Shown here in pieces: positions 34,383-45,828 of a stretch of DNA of 64,000 nucleotides; the stretch's first letter is position 1, and every line of letters begins with the position of its first letter. Position numbers and translations under genes: made by a program. The stretch is taken from the NCBI RefSeq assembly GCF_022376445.1, contig NW_025954989.1, forward strand, positions 356,012 to 420,011, written 5' to 3'. The notes below the pieces were generated by a model, which worked only from the letters and a program-made list of their open reading frames with translations, was not told the DNA's origin and made no database searches. The stretch comes from Fomitopsis serialis (lineage: Eukaryota; Basidiomycota; Agaricomycetes; Polyporales; Fomitopsidaceae).

Positions 34383-35233
34383 ACCTGTAGACTGGCGTAA
34401 CAAGTCAAAGGCTTACATGCTTATATATCCGGAAGTCATTGAGCCCTTCACTCGTATGGCGGTCTTCTGGGTAACACCACACGACCCATTGGCACATCAC
34501 TTGCCATACATTCGTGGCCCGCCTGAGGTTGAGGATGAATGTTGTAGAGGTTGAGCGGGCGTCCCTTCATACAGAACACTACGGCATCGGACGTTATGTG
34601 CACTGGTTGTACAGCTCCTTGTCCTCTGTGACTTCCCTGACTTATGCCTCGAGGTGGACGTGATGACGCTAGGGTCGTGGCATGGTGCCACCTTCTGTGG
34701 CCCAGGGCTATACGTACGATTGCAATCGCACGTGGGATGTACAGCCAGCTGAGCGAGCTTGGAACCATCGTAGTCTAGTCGCTCGTCTTGAGTCAATCGG
34801 CCACATTCATATCCATCATGAATGTGCAATTTTATGGGGACCGATCCCTGCAAATGCAACGCCATCTGATCACCCATGCGTGTCTGTCATAAGTGACTGA
34901 CGTGAATGTCACCGAATATAGCAGACACATGCCGGATCGTACCGCAGTTCCACATTGCGTACCAGAAGAGCAGCAGTAAGGTCTCAGGAGCAGAAACCAG
35001 TTCGCCCTCCGAGTCAGCCCTCGCAAGCAGAGTTTCGCTTGAAATTTTGCATCGAACTAAGGCTACTCCCGGCCACGGTGTTCAAACCCGAGAACGCATC
35101 GGAAGTTCCAGCATACGGAGCCTTCGAGCAATGTGAAGGCATCCTATAACAATAACTTGCCCGTATCCATATAATGAGATCAATCAAATAACGTCAACAT
35201 CCGAGGCAGGATCACCTAAAGCAGTTGACTAAA
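34383..35233. other. Intergenic, no gene seen
   Basis: Between the DUF6533 start and the 3' end of the nitronate monooxygenase gene. No convincing exon on either strand. Confidence 0.45.
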
Positions 35234-36568
35234 TCACAGCCTCGCCTTAACCTGGACCTTCGCCGCCGAGCTCTGGATTATAGCAGCAGCCTCGTTGACC
35301 ATATTGTCAACGATCGTTTGCGCGGGGAGAATCTCGTGGATGAGGCCGGCGACACGTCCGGAGAGGAAGGTGATGCCCTTGCCGTGCTTTTCGGGGTGCT
35401 TCCGGAGCTCCTCCTCGTGCGGGACGACGCCCTTCGCCGTGAGCTCCTTAATCTCCTCCAGCCGGTTGTTGTTCCTAGAACAGCACGTCACCCCGTGCGT
35501 GCAAAACACAATCACTCCCCCGGACTCACCAGTCGTCCACATACGGCGACCGGATGACCCTCAGCGGCCGCCCGGTGTAGATCAGGGTCGTCGCGGTGTC
35601 GTCGATCCCCGCCTTGACGACCGCCTCCTTGTGTGCCTTCGGCGCGCCCGCCTCGACACTCGCGACGAAGCGCGTGCCGACCCAGACGGCCTCCGCGCCC
35701 CACGCGAGGTTCGCGGCGAGGCTCCGCCCGTCGACGACCGCGCCTGCGCCGACGACGTATACGGGCTTGCCCGTGAGCGGAGAGGTCTTGCCCTTGACCG
35801 CCTCGACGCAGGCGGGGATGAGGATCGAGCAGGGGACGTCGCCGGTGTGTCCGCCGCCCTCACCGCCCTGGGCGCAGATGAGGTCGACGCCGACGCTAAG
35901 TGCGCGCGCGACGTGCTTCGGGTGGCCGACCATCTGTATCCAGAGAGGGTTGGCCTGACGGGAGGACGTTTGGTGGGTGGGACACTCACGTTCATGACCG
36001 GGATGCCGGCGGCGTGCATCTTGTCGACTGCCCACTTAGGTGGGACGCCGACGGCGCAGACGAAGAGGGCGGCCTTCTCCTCGATGATGATGTCGATGAG
36101 CTGCGGCAGCTGCCCGTTCTGGTAGTCTTTCTGTGGAGAGCGGTGTTCAGTGATATGATCGACTAGGTCGGCTGGTGCTACTCACGTTGGTCTTCCGTGC
36201 ATTACCACCGACCTGGGGAATCAGGAGGTCAACGCCAAAAGGCGCGTTTTTGTCCTTGAGATCTGCCTTAATGGCACGAATCTACGGGTGAAGATAGGGA
36301 TGAGTTCTGCTACCAGAACGGCGTACTACGTTGGACGTACCTGCTGGCGAAGAATCTTCGGCGTATAACCGTGCCCTCCGATGACACCCAGACCTCCCGC
36401 ATTCGTCACCGCTGCAGCAAGTTCAGAACCAGCAGCCACGTTCATCCCTATACGAGCAAGAGGTCAGTCGTGCTTTCCCATGATTCCACTTGGACTAGGC
36501 GCACCAGCAAGCAGGATAGGGTGCTTGATCCCGAACAACTCGGTGACTGGCGTGGTGATGACGGACAT
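35234..36568 (-). CDS. Nitronate monooxygenase (2-nitropropane dioxygenase type)
   Basis: FMN enzyme that oxidises toxic alkyl nitronates such as propionate-3-nitronate to the carbonyl compound and nitrite, using oxygen. Six exons: 36568-36505, 36447-36341, 36281-36186, 36130-35990, 35933-35530, 35474-35234, giving 350 residues with all phases consistent. The TIM-barrel family marks are in order: HPILLAGMNVAAGSELAAAVTNAGG at the first junction, GVIGGHGYTP, GVDLLIPQ, VPPKWAVDKMHAAGIPVMN, and the flavin/substrate motif AQGGEGGGHTGDV with the conserved histidine near residue 165. PVYVVGAGAVVDGRSLAA, GAEAVWVGTRFVAS and GRPLRVI follow. The frame inside exon 1 would otherwise stop after 34 residues, which fixes the first intron. 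No targeting signal is seen, so cytosolic is likely. Enzyme class is firm; the natural substrate is inferred. Confidence 0.9.
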
Positions 36569-37312
36569 GGCGAAGACGGACAGAGGCTAGCTAACGCTAC
36601 GTGGCAACTTGAAGGGAGGTTATAAGGGAGGGCCCACAGTCTGCCCGCCTGACCATCTCGGAGAGCAATCACACGAGCGCCGCAGAGAGTGACCGCGCAG
36701 GTGTCTGAACCGGCTATCCATCCCGACTCGACTGACCATCGTGCATGTGATTGTCAGTACCCGCCAAGTAAGTAGGAGAGCAAAACATGTCCAGCTGAGC
36801 GCAGGCTCGAAGCCAAGTCGTCTCTGGAATGACTGTAGCAGAAGCAGAGCGGGTCGCTCTCGGCTACAGTAGTAATCTAGTCGATTGCGTAGAAGTACTG
36901 GCTTCAGTTCTCAGACATGCCAATGGAGCATCGAACCAGTTCATGGCACGGTACCCACGCCACAGACGCGTTCGCGATTGGTGTACATTGACCGCACTCA
37001 AGGCACACACCAGCTTCAAATCCCCTTCCCAGTCATGCACTCTGTGCAACAGCACTACGATGTAAGGCAGCTATGGTATGTACGTAGCTGTCTTACTGAA
37101 GTGCTATTTAAGTCATGTGTCAAAGCGTCGGACGAACGGGGGCAATCACTCCCGCGGTCATGACGCTTGAACTCTCCCCCCAAGCTTCTATCTAATTCAT
37201 TGGATGGCCTCTCGACTACCTTATCGCGTACTAACTGCCACGAGCGCAATGAGAAACTAATGGGACTCTTTCAAATGGGAGACTCCATGGCGCGCAGATC
37301 TGCGCTTCATTC
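36569..37312. promoter_or_regulatory. Divergent promoter region, nitronate monooxygenase and permease
   Basis: A 744 bp spacer between two divergent genes that both touch nitrogen compounds. No TATA or coding exon recognised; GATA-type sites were not scored. Confidence 0.4.
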
Positions 37313-39544
37313 ATGATGACCGACTCAATGAGCTCTCGAGTGGTAGTGACTGACGCGATCCTAGACGGCGACCGAGATGAGGCGGAACTAGCGAGGATGG
37401 GTTACAAGCAGGAGCTTAGGTACGAGCCTTTTGAATCAAGACGTTTGTAGTGGCTGAGTACCACCGAAGACGGGACTTCGGACTGCTGCAGGTGAGCTCA
37501 AGCTCAAGCATAAGCACAGAGTATGCGAAACTCAACTTGTATAGAACTTCGGAGTGTCCTTCTCCATCATCAGTATCATCACTGGTGTAAGCTCGACGTT
37601 TGCGTATGGTCTGGTGAGTAGACTGGGAAACAGCAAACACCTGATGATCATCCGATGCCGTTCAGAGTACGGGAGGACCTGTGGTCATGGTATGGGGTTG
37701 GGCAGTCGTCGGTACGCCCTCTATCACACTGCAGTTGAGGACCGACGTCTTGAGCAGTAGTCCATAGCATTCTTCACGATGCTTGTTGGCCTGTCCATGG
37801 CAGGTGAGTCGCCAAAATCGACATCCATATGACATCCTGACCCCCCGCTCCCTTACGATCCAGAGATCTGCAGTGCACATCCTACGAGCGGAGGTCCGTA
37901 CTTCTGGGCGGCCATGCTCTGCAAACCAGAACACGCCGCATTTGCATCCTGGATTACGGGATGGTTCAACTTCCTGGGCCAAGTCGCCGTCACCACCAGC
38001 ATCAAGTACGCACCTCCCTCTCTTTCGTCCTCTTCGCCTCGGTCAACATGATGCACCGCAGTTTTGGCTGTGCGACCTTCATATCCACCCTCGCCACCTT
38101 CAACACTACCTTCGTTCCCGATGCCAAAACCACCATCGGGATCTACGCTGCCGTAGTGGTCGCAGAGGGTCTCATCAACACTTTCGGCGTGCACCTCCTG
38201 CGATACTTGAACAACGTCTCCATATGGTGGCATGCCATCGGCACCTTCGCGATCATCATTGCGGTGCTCGCGGCGGCGCCGACACACCAGACGGCGCAAT
38301 TCGTGTTCCAGACGTTTGTTGATGGGACGGGCGTAGATGGGGTAGGGTGGAGCGTGAGGGCAAGCCCGGGGTATGTAGTGGTTGTTGGGATATTGATGGC
38401 GCAATATTCGCTTTCGGGTATGTTCGTGCTTCTCGTCGATTTGGTATGCTGAGGATGATCAGGCTTCGACGCGAGCGCACATGTCAGTGTCGTTCTGGTC
38501 AGCTACATGATGGTGCCCTGACTGTGATGCGTTAACTAGATGAGCGAGGAGACTCGCAACGCAGCCACGGCTGGACCCATAGGCATCGTTACGTCCATCG
38601 GTGTCTCCGCCATCCTCGGATGGTGCCTCATGATTTCTCTGCTCTTCTCCATCCAAGACCTCGAGAGCACAGTCAGCTCAGCGACAGGCCAACCCATCGC
38701 GCAGATTTTCCTCGATACAGTGCACGAGAAGGGTGCCATAGTCCTCATGGTAAGTGCCGTATGCAGTGTCACCATAGACAGGGTGCCTTACGGTTGTGCT
38801 GCGGCAGGTCATCGTCATCGGCGCGATGTTCTGGTGCGGGACGTTTTCAATCACGTCCAACAGCCGGATGATGTACGCGTTCGCGAGAGACGGCGGCATC
38901 CCGGGGCACAAGTTCTTCCAGAAGGTGGACGCGAAATGGAAGTCACCCGTCCGCACAGGTCAGTACATCCTCTATGCTGTGAGCATCATACACCGATTCA
39001 CATGCTCACCCCCGCAGTCTGGCTCGCCTGCACGCTCAGCTTCATCCTGGGCCTGCCGAGCCTCGGAAGCTCCGTCGCCTTCTCCGCCGTGACAAGCATC
39101 TCCACCATTGGGCTGTACACCTCGTACGGCATCCCCATCGCCCTGCGCGTCATCTACGCCTCGCAATTCGTCCGCGGCCCTTTCCACCTCGGCGCGCTCT
39201 CGTTCCCCGTGGCCACTACGGCGGTCGTGTGGATCTGCTTCATCACGATCGCGTTCGTCTTGCCGGAGGAGAACCCCGTCGACTCGCAGACGCTGAACTA
39301 TGCGGTGGTCGCGGTGGGGATTGTGATGACGTATAGCCTGGGGTTCTGGCTGCTGAGCGCACGGAAGTGGTTCACGGGCCCGGTGCAGCAGATTGCTGGT
39401 AAGCGCCGTTTGCGTTGTTTGGCCGGTAGTCGGGCTGACTGTCTGCGTGTAGCTGAGGGGATGGGCGTGGATGTGTTGGATCCGGCGGCGGTTGTTGTTG
39501 TGAATCATTCGGACAAGGACAGCGACGAGAAGAAGTCCGTATGA
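37313..39544 (+). CDS. Amino-acid/GABA/choline-type permease (APC family)
   Basis: Twelve-helix plasma-membrane permease of the APC superfamily, closest in motif to yeast UGA4/HNM1-type carriers; uptake of GABA, choline or another amino acid is inferred, not shown. Twelve exons: 37313-37419, 37470-37491, 37545-37613, 37666-37707, 37761-37803, 37864-38005, 38062-38417, 38463-38482, 38540-38749, 38808-38958, 39018-39398, 39453-39544, totalling 1,635 bp and 544 residues. Marks: DEAELARMGYKQEL at the cytosolic N-terminus, DFGLLQNFGVSFSIIS, SGGPYFWAAML, FDASAHMSEETRNA (family signature), ITSNSRMMYAFARDGGIPG and LPEENPVDSQTLNYA. Two exons are only 20-22 bases. The exon 4 donor (GTCGGT) is the weakest junction. 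It is divergent from the nitronate monooxygenase gene. Confidence 0.88.
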
Positions 39545-39811
39545 CTCGGGGTCCAAGGGAACTGCGACCATGATAGTACGCAACCATACGGCTACCGCAG
39601 AATTTACTAGACTATTGAAAGCACATGTGGTCAGGCATATAGTTACATAAGAGTTCATGAACCTGAAGTCGAGCAAAGCTCACCTGCAGTGATATGTGAC
39701 GGGGAATGTTGTGGGTGACCTGAAGCTGACTCGGCGCCACATGGCACTCTAGTTGAGATGCAACGCGTGAACTTTGACTAGGACTCTCGAAGCCTTTAGG
39801 ACTGAAGAGTG

Positions 39812-40098
39812 TACGGTTGCCCGATAGTCCGGGGCCGGGCATTTTTGCACGACGCGCCTTTGACGCGCCTCAGCCATATCGCGTCCGCCTGCTCCATGTC
39901 TTCTAGGACTGGGAATACTCACGTTACGGTCGTAGAAACATGACTGCTACACGCAAAGCACTGGGAACATCGAAAGAGAGGGATTAGCAAGGTCATCGGC
40001 CCTCAAAATTCACGCGAAAGCTCGACGACCTCGGAAAATGGTAAGCGCCCGGCGCGTTACCGCGACTCGCAGCTCGCTCGGACTCGAAGGCGCAAGTT
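39812..40098 (+). repeat. Left 287 bp arm of the foldback element
   Basis: Perfect inverted copy of 40701-40987. Confidence 0.95.
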
Positions 40099-40700
40099 CT
40101 ACACCACCTTTATGGCCGCGGCAGACCAAGCACAGTATATATGGTGAGTTATTCATACGTGCTGTGGTTTTACTTCTCGTACTACGGGCATAGTTCGAAT
40201 TGCCAGTGTACAGCCCATGTTCTCAGCTCGGACACTGCTGCAAATGAAGTAGCTGGTACTATGCGAAGTCAACTGGGATACTGAGCAGAACGAAGTGCTG
40301 AGGGTAGGAGAAGCTCAGAAGTGCTTTTACGTCTATCTATCTATGGCTATGACAGGTGCAAAATAATAGTGGTCTTGCCTCGGAGTCGTACTTACTGCGT
40401 TGCGGGCCTTCGTGTACATCAACAAAACCAAAATATATATCATGTGTCTCGAACCGTACATCTGAATCACCTCATCACCCCCGGACAAAGCATGCACATC
40501 AAAACCCTACACCGAGAGCTTCAGGAAGTTTCATGAGGCTTCACTGGGCCTGCCGGACTCCGCTCAGCACTGCAGTATCAGTAGTACCGAGTGTCATACC
40601 ATCCTGCTTATGCTAATCTGCATCCCTGTTCGACATCTCACAAGTTCCTGAAAACTAGCCACGCACCAGCATACAACATGGCCCATAGTTGTATCCTCCA

Positions 40701-40987
40701 AACTTGCGCCTTCGAGTCCGAGCGAGCTGCGAGTCGCGGTAACGCGCCGGGCGCTTACCATTTTCCGAGGTCGTCGAGCTTTCGCGTGAATTTTGAGGGC
40801 CGATGACCTTGCTAATCCCTCTCTTTCGATGTTCCCAGTGCTTTGCGTGTAGCAGTCATGTTTCTACGACCGTAACGTGAGTATTCCCAGTCCTAGAAGA
40901 CATGGAGCAGGCGGACGCGATATGGCTGAGGCGCGTCAAAGGCGCGTCGTGCAAAAATGCCCGGCCCCGGACTATCGGGCAACCGTA
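40701..40987 (-). repeat. Right 287 bp arm of the foldback element
   Basis: Perfect inverted copy of 39812-40098. Confidence 0.95.
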
Positions 40988-41397
40988 AGAGTGCCTGTGT
41001 CGCGGGCTGTTCGTCTTCAAGATGGACAGCGATACAATACAGTAAGTACTAGAACTTGTAGCTAACCAAAACGGGACTTCTGGAACTCCATGCGACAGAC
41101 GCTACTATTAGAGCACGCTCTCATCGCCGATGCACTACGCTGAAGCTGCCTTTCGACATCGCCTCCTTGCTCCGCCAGATCGATGCCATTATCTTCTTTC
41201 CGTTGTCTCTGCGTCCTCAAGCGGTATTCTCGCTCTAAGCGCAATAGGCTTGGCGGCGGTGTGCATCGTAACATAGCAAGCCCGACACACACGGATACAA
41301 CTTGGAGACCTCACTTCGAGGGGCGTGCGTTGCAGTCTTGCTTCTTCTATGTGCTTTCTAATGACCGAAAGCGTGTGAGCTCTATTTGGCTAGACAA

Positions 41398-41610
41398 CTC
41401 CGCCGTAATGCCGCGAACTGTGCCGACGAGAAAGCACGAAACCGGATCTGTCGTGTTAGGACTCGAACCGCTACGGGAACTTCAGACGGACGACTTGATG
41501 GAGAGCAGCCGCTGTTGCACCTCTTATCATGCTGCTCCGATCTTGGGACCATCGCTGTAGACGTGAGTCTGTACCCGGCGTTGCCGAGAGTCGTTATGGT
41601 CACCGCGGTA
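41398..41610 (+). repeat. Diverged inverted repeat, left copy
   Basis: Matches the reverse complement of about 44330-44600. The best block is around 41445-41510 (CAGACGGACGACTTGA, GAGAGCAG, GTCGTGTTAGGA). Overall similarity is perhaps three-quarters by eye. Confidence 0.6.
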
Positions 41611-44329
41611 GTCTGGGTTGTCCATTGCTCAGCGCTCAGCGCTCAGCGTTCAGTATGCGACGCCTTTCTGAGGTGAGTGACACATCCCCAATCTTCTCGG
41701 TCTGCTGCTAACAATCGACTCATGCTCAGGATCGCCCCCATATTCGATCTTCGAATGGCTAAGTCGAGAGAATATGCGTATCTCTCATGCGCCGGGGAGA
41801 CGGCGACCATGGCAGCCAACAGGACATCCAAAGGTTAACACGCCGCCTACAACAATGGGTGTAGCCTCCGCAAACGTAATCTACAACACCCATAATCAGT
41901 GAGATGGCCCGTCGCGGTAGCGTGCACGCTGGTCTCATATTGACGGGAGCGTACAGGTACGCACTGGTGCGATCGTCGAGCGGGTTCCTACTACCACGCA
42001 TCTCTCTATCCCCATCTAGTCGCGCTTGTCGCTCTTCACGCCTTACATCGTAGCTTTACTGACGGACACCCTATCCCATTCCTGCATTCGAGGCGAACAG
42101 CCTCGGGACGGCGTACTCTCGCATCAACGTTCTATCTCTGGACTGGCATTATCCTGAGGGATCTGTGACGCGCCACCCCGTCCACGTATACTGGCTTGGT
42201 GATTTGCGCGGGCCCCTTTCCGAGTAGCCTGCGGAAAACCGTATCTGACTACTCTGCTCATAAGCAACCGTCTCGTGCAATGGCCCGAACGTGTTGATAC
42301 ACCTATTGTACCGTATCGTCATTTTTTACGAGTAATGGTGAATGCTCAAATATCATTGTACTGGCTTTGAGCCGGGCTTCTCGAGTCACAAATGCCGTTG
42401 TGTCCACTGTCGATGAATGACTCCGCCGGTCCGGATGGTTGGGTCCGATCCGTGCAATTAGCATCCGCGAAGCGCCCGAGATCAGCATCTTTACCGGCCG
42501 TTCGCAGCGCAGCTCCTCCACTGGCCTCCTCCTCGTACTTATTGTGCATCTGCGTTATGAGCGCTCGATCGGTCATCGTTCCTCCACAGAACGCCAGTGG
42601 TACACGTACGGAGAGTAACGTCGTGCGTGCGGACGTGGAACTGTGGGCAAGTATATAGAGGACATGCCAGCAGTGGAGGGTGGAGGTCGGACGAGGAGGG
42701 GTGGACGGCGGTGAGTGGAGTGACCCGCAATATGACGTGAGTCGCGTTGCTCACGCTCTTCGTGCGCCGGTGCCGTGCTCACAGCGAGAAATATGATACC
42801 AGTGAGCGGTAGAGCCCGTATACGTACTAGGTAATGCCGCTGGCCTGGTGTTGGACGACCGGTCATCGACTTTCACGGACACCAGCGATACATCACGCGT
42901 ATATGCAGTGGCCCGCTTTTGATGGACGTATATGTGCGTTGTGTGTGACCTGAGCTCTCCTCTGACACTCCTGACATCTGCAGACAGATGAAACTTGTCT
43001 TTTCCTTCCTTGCGAAGACAAGGGCAGAATAGCGACAGTTGAATACACTAGGGAAGATGCGACTCGCGAAGGAGGGGTGGTTCGCAGAAAAGGAGCAACG
43101 ATGCAGGAACCGGGCCCTATCGCTTGTATCAGGAGAGGTCGCGCGTGGACTTGAACGCGTACTGGTACGTCGCGCACGGTCTCCGTCTTAAGTGCTAAAC
43201 ATCGCCTAACCCACTCTCCCTTGACGTATGAATAGGCCTCCTGCCTCCGTCACGTCTCCACATCTCTCCCGCCACCGTCTCTCTTAATGTCCTCGTCTCC
43301 CCCGACGTCCACGGCATCACTAAGATGATGATGCCCGCTGTCAGTTCACTCCTCTTCGGACGCTCTACACTCCTGGCTAGTCGCTCGTCCTGCCGCGCTT
43401 GCTTCGGCGAGGGCCCGAAGCTTGATAGTGATGCTCACTCCTCCCGTGGGCTCGTTTCTCGTCGATCATGTCTCTCAATCAATCAGGTATGTACTGCTGC
43501 ATACGCTGACCGACTTCTCCCTGATGACGTGCATGGCAGCACGACTCAAGACATATCTACGGACAACGTTGGTGGCTAGGGTAGAGGTGGTGATATGGCA
43601 GATTTCGTGCGCGGCAGGTCTGTCCTTCTTGTTTATTGTCCGCGGCGTAGGCCCTGATGATCCCGTCATCCACCCGACGTCTGATCTGAGGCATACGGCG
43701 ACTCGCCAGTCGTCTCGTCAACCTCCCGCACCTGCCGACAAGGTCTCCATGCAGCGCAGCTGGCCGAATTCGCAGAAGGCGTGCAACGGTCGAGCAGGTC
43801 AGTGCGCCTATATTGGCTCTTTTCGACCGGGCAACGGACGCTCCGTTTTCTCCCCGTCGAGACGTCATCGTTCGCGACCTGCCTAACCTGTCTCCCGGGA
43901 TAGTAACGAGCGCGGCGGTCCGAAGGCACACGCTCGGTCTTGCCCCCAGATTCTCCCTATTCCGATGCCTAAGACCACGTACGCGGTCCAGCTCGCATGC
44001 ATGACCATCAAAGGACTCCAGGTTCGCTGGTTCTCGCTGGGCAGCTGTGGCGCTGGTCGTCATCTGCTTACATCCAGGCCATCTGTTACGTTGCCTTGAT
44101 CACTCTGAAGCCCGCGAGGCCGACATGGCGTGATGCAGCTGCAGGTCATCTCGGTCTAATCAGCAACCTCAACCTGGTGCGTCCATCCTTCTGCAAGTTC
44201 ATCGTACACGTTCACTTCTGATTGCCGCCGCGAGCGAGCGACCGGTAAAGATGTGATCTTGGGTGCTTCGCGGATGCCAATCATACCTCCGCGGCTCGGT
44301 CTCTTTACTACATTACCACCGAGTGCAGC

Positions 44330-44600
44330 CAGGTGCAGTCGTTCCCTTCGCAGATGCCAACCTCTCGACAATGCTGCGTACCGATTCTGGACAGCAGTGA
44401 ACCCAAGGTGTATACCAACAGGGTTGGAGGCACAACTTACTAGACTGCTCTCCGTCAAGTCGTCCGTCTGAAGGTCCTTGTAGCGTTTGGAATCCTAACA
44501 CGACCAATTCAGGCTCCGTGCTGTCTTGTCGGCATCCGTCCCGGCGATACGGCGATGTTAGCTATGCCTAAGTTAGTAGCGTCTGCCGCCTCGTCGACTC
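44330..44600 (-). repeat. Diverged inverted repeat, right copy
   Basis: Reverse-complement partner of 41398-41610, with the best block at 44440-44510. The two copies enclose about 2.7 kb, as expected for an old TIR element or an inverted gene duplication; no transposase was recognised between them. Confidence 0.6.
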
Positions 44601-44845
44601 TTAAGCTTGCAGCAGTCGTGTCAACTGCGAGGGATCTTCGTATATGTCAGAAATGGGAAAGCAATTGGTCGGCCGGAAACCCAAGTCGAAGGTCACCGTA
44701 TGAAAGCCAAACGCAAGCTCGCAAGTGCAGGTTATTACACTACTTCAAGTGTCAACTAGAGAGTAAAGACGAGGACGAAGACAACAGTAGTTTACAAATG
44801 TAACAGCATAGGGTTCGTTGACTATGTCATCCTGTGGGATGTGGT

Positions 44846-45411
44846 CTAGTGAGCGCTGTCGCCGCCAAGGGTCGGGATCAGCTGGTAGCTAGATGATCCC
44901 TTCTTATTCCCATCCTGGTCATCTTCGCCGGCCGGTTGAGTCCTACGTCGCTTCGTAATGCATGCCGATACTAGAGTAACTGATGCACCCAACATCCCTC
45001 CCAGCAATGCTCCAACAAGTGCAGCTTCCAACACCCAACAGGCTGGAATAGCACCGCGGCCCGTTCCTACTGACTGAGCATACGAAAAGTCTGAGTCTCC
45101 ATCGACGGAGCCGATCTTGGATTGTATGGCGGCTGCTTTAGACCCTGCAGATGACAGTGAGTGAAGTTAGTGTCTGGTCAGCGCGGGTTCAGCCGCCGAG
45201 TGATGCGTACCTGGCCGTACGCCCGCAGCCGTAAAACCAATCGCGTTGAGCACAGTACGGAGGAGAGCGCAGAATAGGATGATCGACAGTATCAAGCCTG
45301 CAACGGTGCCAATGATGGTGTACCGAGCCGTCCGACACAGGCTGTGTATCCACAGTGAGTCAAATTCTCGACCAGACTTGATGCAGCATACCTTTTAAAC
45401 CACTGCGCCAT
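44846..45411 (-). CDS. Small two-helix membrane protein
   Basis: Predicted 149 residues. Exons 45411-45392 (20 bases), 45341-45211 and 45144-44846 sum to 450 bp with consistent phases. There is a first hydrophobic helix (YTIIGTVAGLILSIILFCALL) near residues 13-40. A polar loop follows (SKIGSVDGDSDFSYAQ). A second Gly/Ala-rich helix (ALVGALLGGMLGASVTLVSA) is followed by a basic stop-transfer KRRR and an acidic polar tail ending GGDSAH. No family was recognised. The three-exon structure with clean splice sites supports a real gene. Confidence 0.6.
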
Positions 45412-45828
45412 ATTGCATAGAGTTGTCTTCCACATCGCGGTCAAAGTGGAGGTCTTGGGTGTGAGGAGGAGAGCGGACGAGGTCCTGCTGCAAGGAGAGT
45501 TGTCATCTTGTAGTCACTGCGGCGCCCGCGTGGCCGTCCTTCCTATCCGAGTCTTCTCAAGCACTCCTTCACCGATACGTAAAAGTAGGGCAGGTGCTTG
45601 AAGCTTGAAGACCACGCCTTCTTCACACACCTGCCACCAGCCTGACGAGTCAACCTTGGTGCTTATCCGACGGTTAACACGAATCACCGCATTCTCGCGG
45701 AACTCGAGCTCACTGCGACGTGCCTAATACAACTCAGACTCAGAGATGGACGCCGGCTGATGTAGAATAGGTAAAAATACTGACCGTCAATGCATCGCGT
45801 TCCTGGTTGAATACAACAGAACACGATG
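45412..45828. other. Intergenic, no gene seen
   Basis: Spacer between the small membrane-protein gene and the end of the next minus-strand gene. Confidence 0.5.

Larger units (their letters stand above)
39812..40987. mobile_element. Foldback element with perfect 287 bp inverted repeats
   Basis: The arms 39812-40098 and 40701-40987 are exact reverse complements over all 287 bases, separated by 602 bp of non-coding DNA. The outer ends read TACGGTTGCCCG. AGAGTG directly abuts both outer ends (39806-39811 and 40988-40993). If the terminal base is counted as flank, the match is AAGAGTG plus one mismatch, that is 7 of 8 bases. This is a target-site duplication of 6-8 bp, as for hAT-like or related DNA transposons. 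There is no transposase frame, so it is non-autonomous. Arm identity implies a young insertion or ongoing arm homogenisation. Confidence 0.85.
40988..44845. other. Gene-poor region with decayed sequence
   Basis: About 3.9 kb with no intact gene. It contains a diverged inverted repeat (listed separately) and a small tandem run of AGCGCTC-type units around 41628-41650. Open frames are short and without family features; faint membrane-helix-like readings near 43500-43650 could be relics. Confidence 0.45.

Noticed and set aside
36568..37313. Nitronate monooxygenase and permease as a nitrogen-metabolism gene cluster
   Set aside because: They are divergent neighbours with a suggestive theme, but two genes alone, without a regulator or further enzymes, do not support a cluster.
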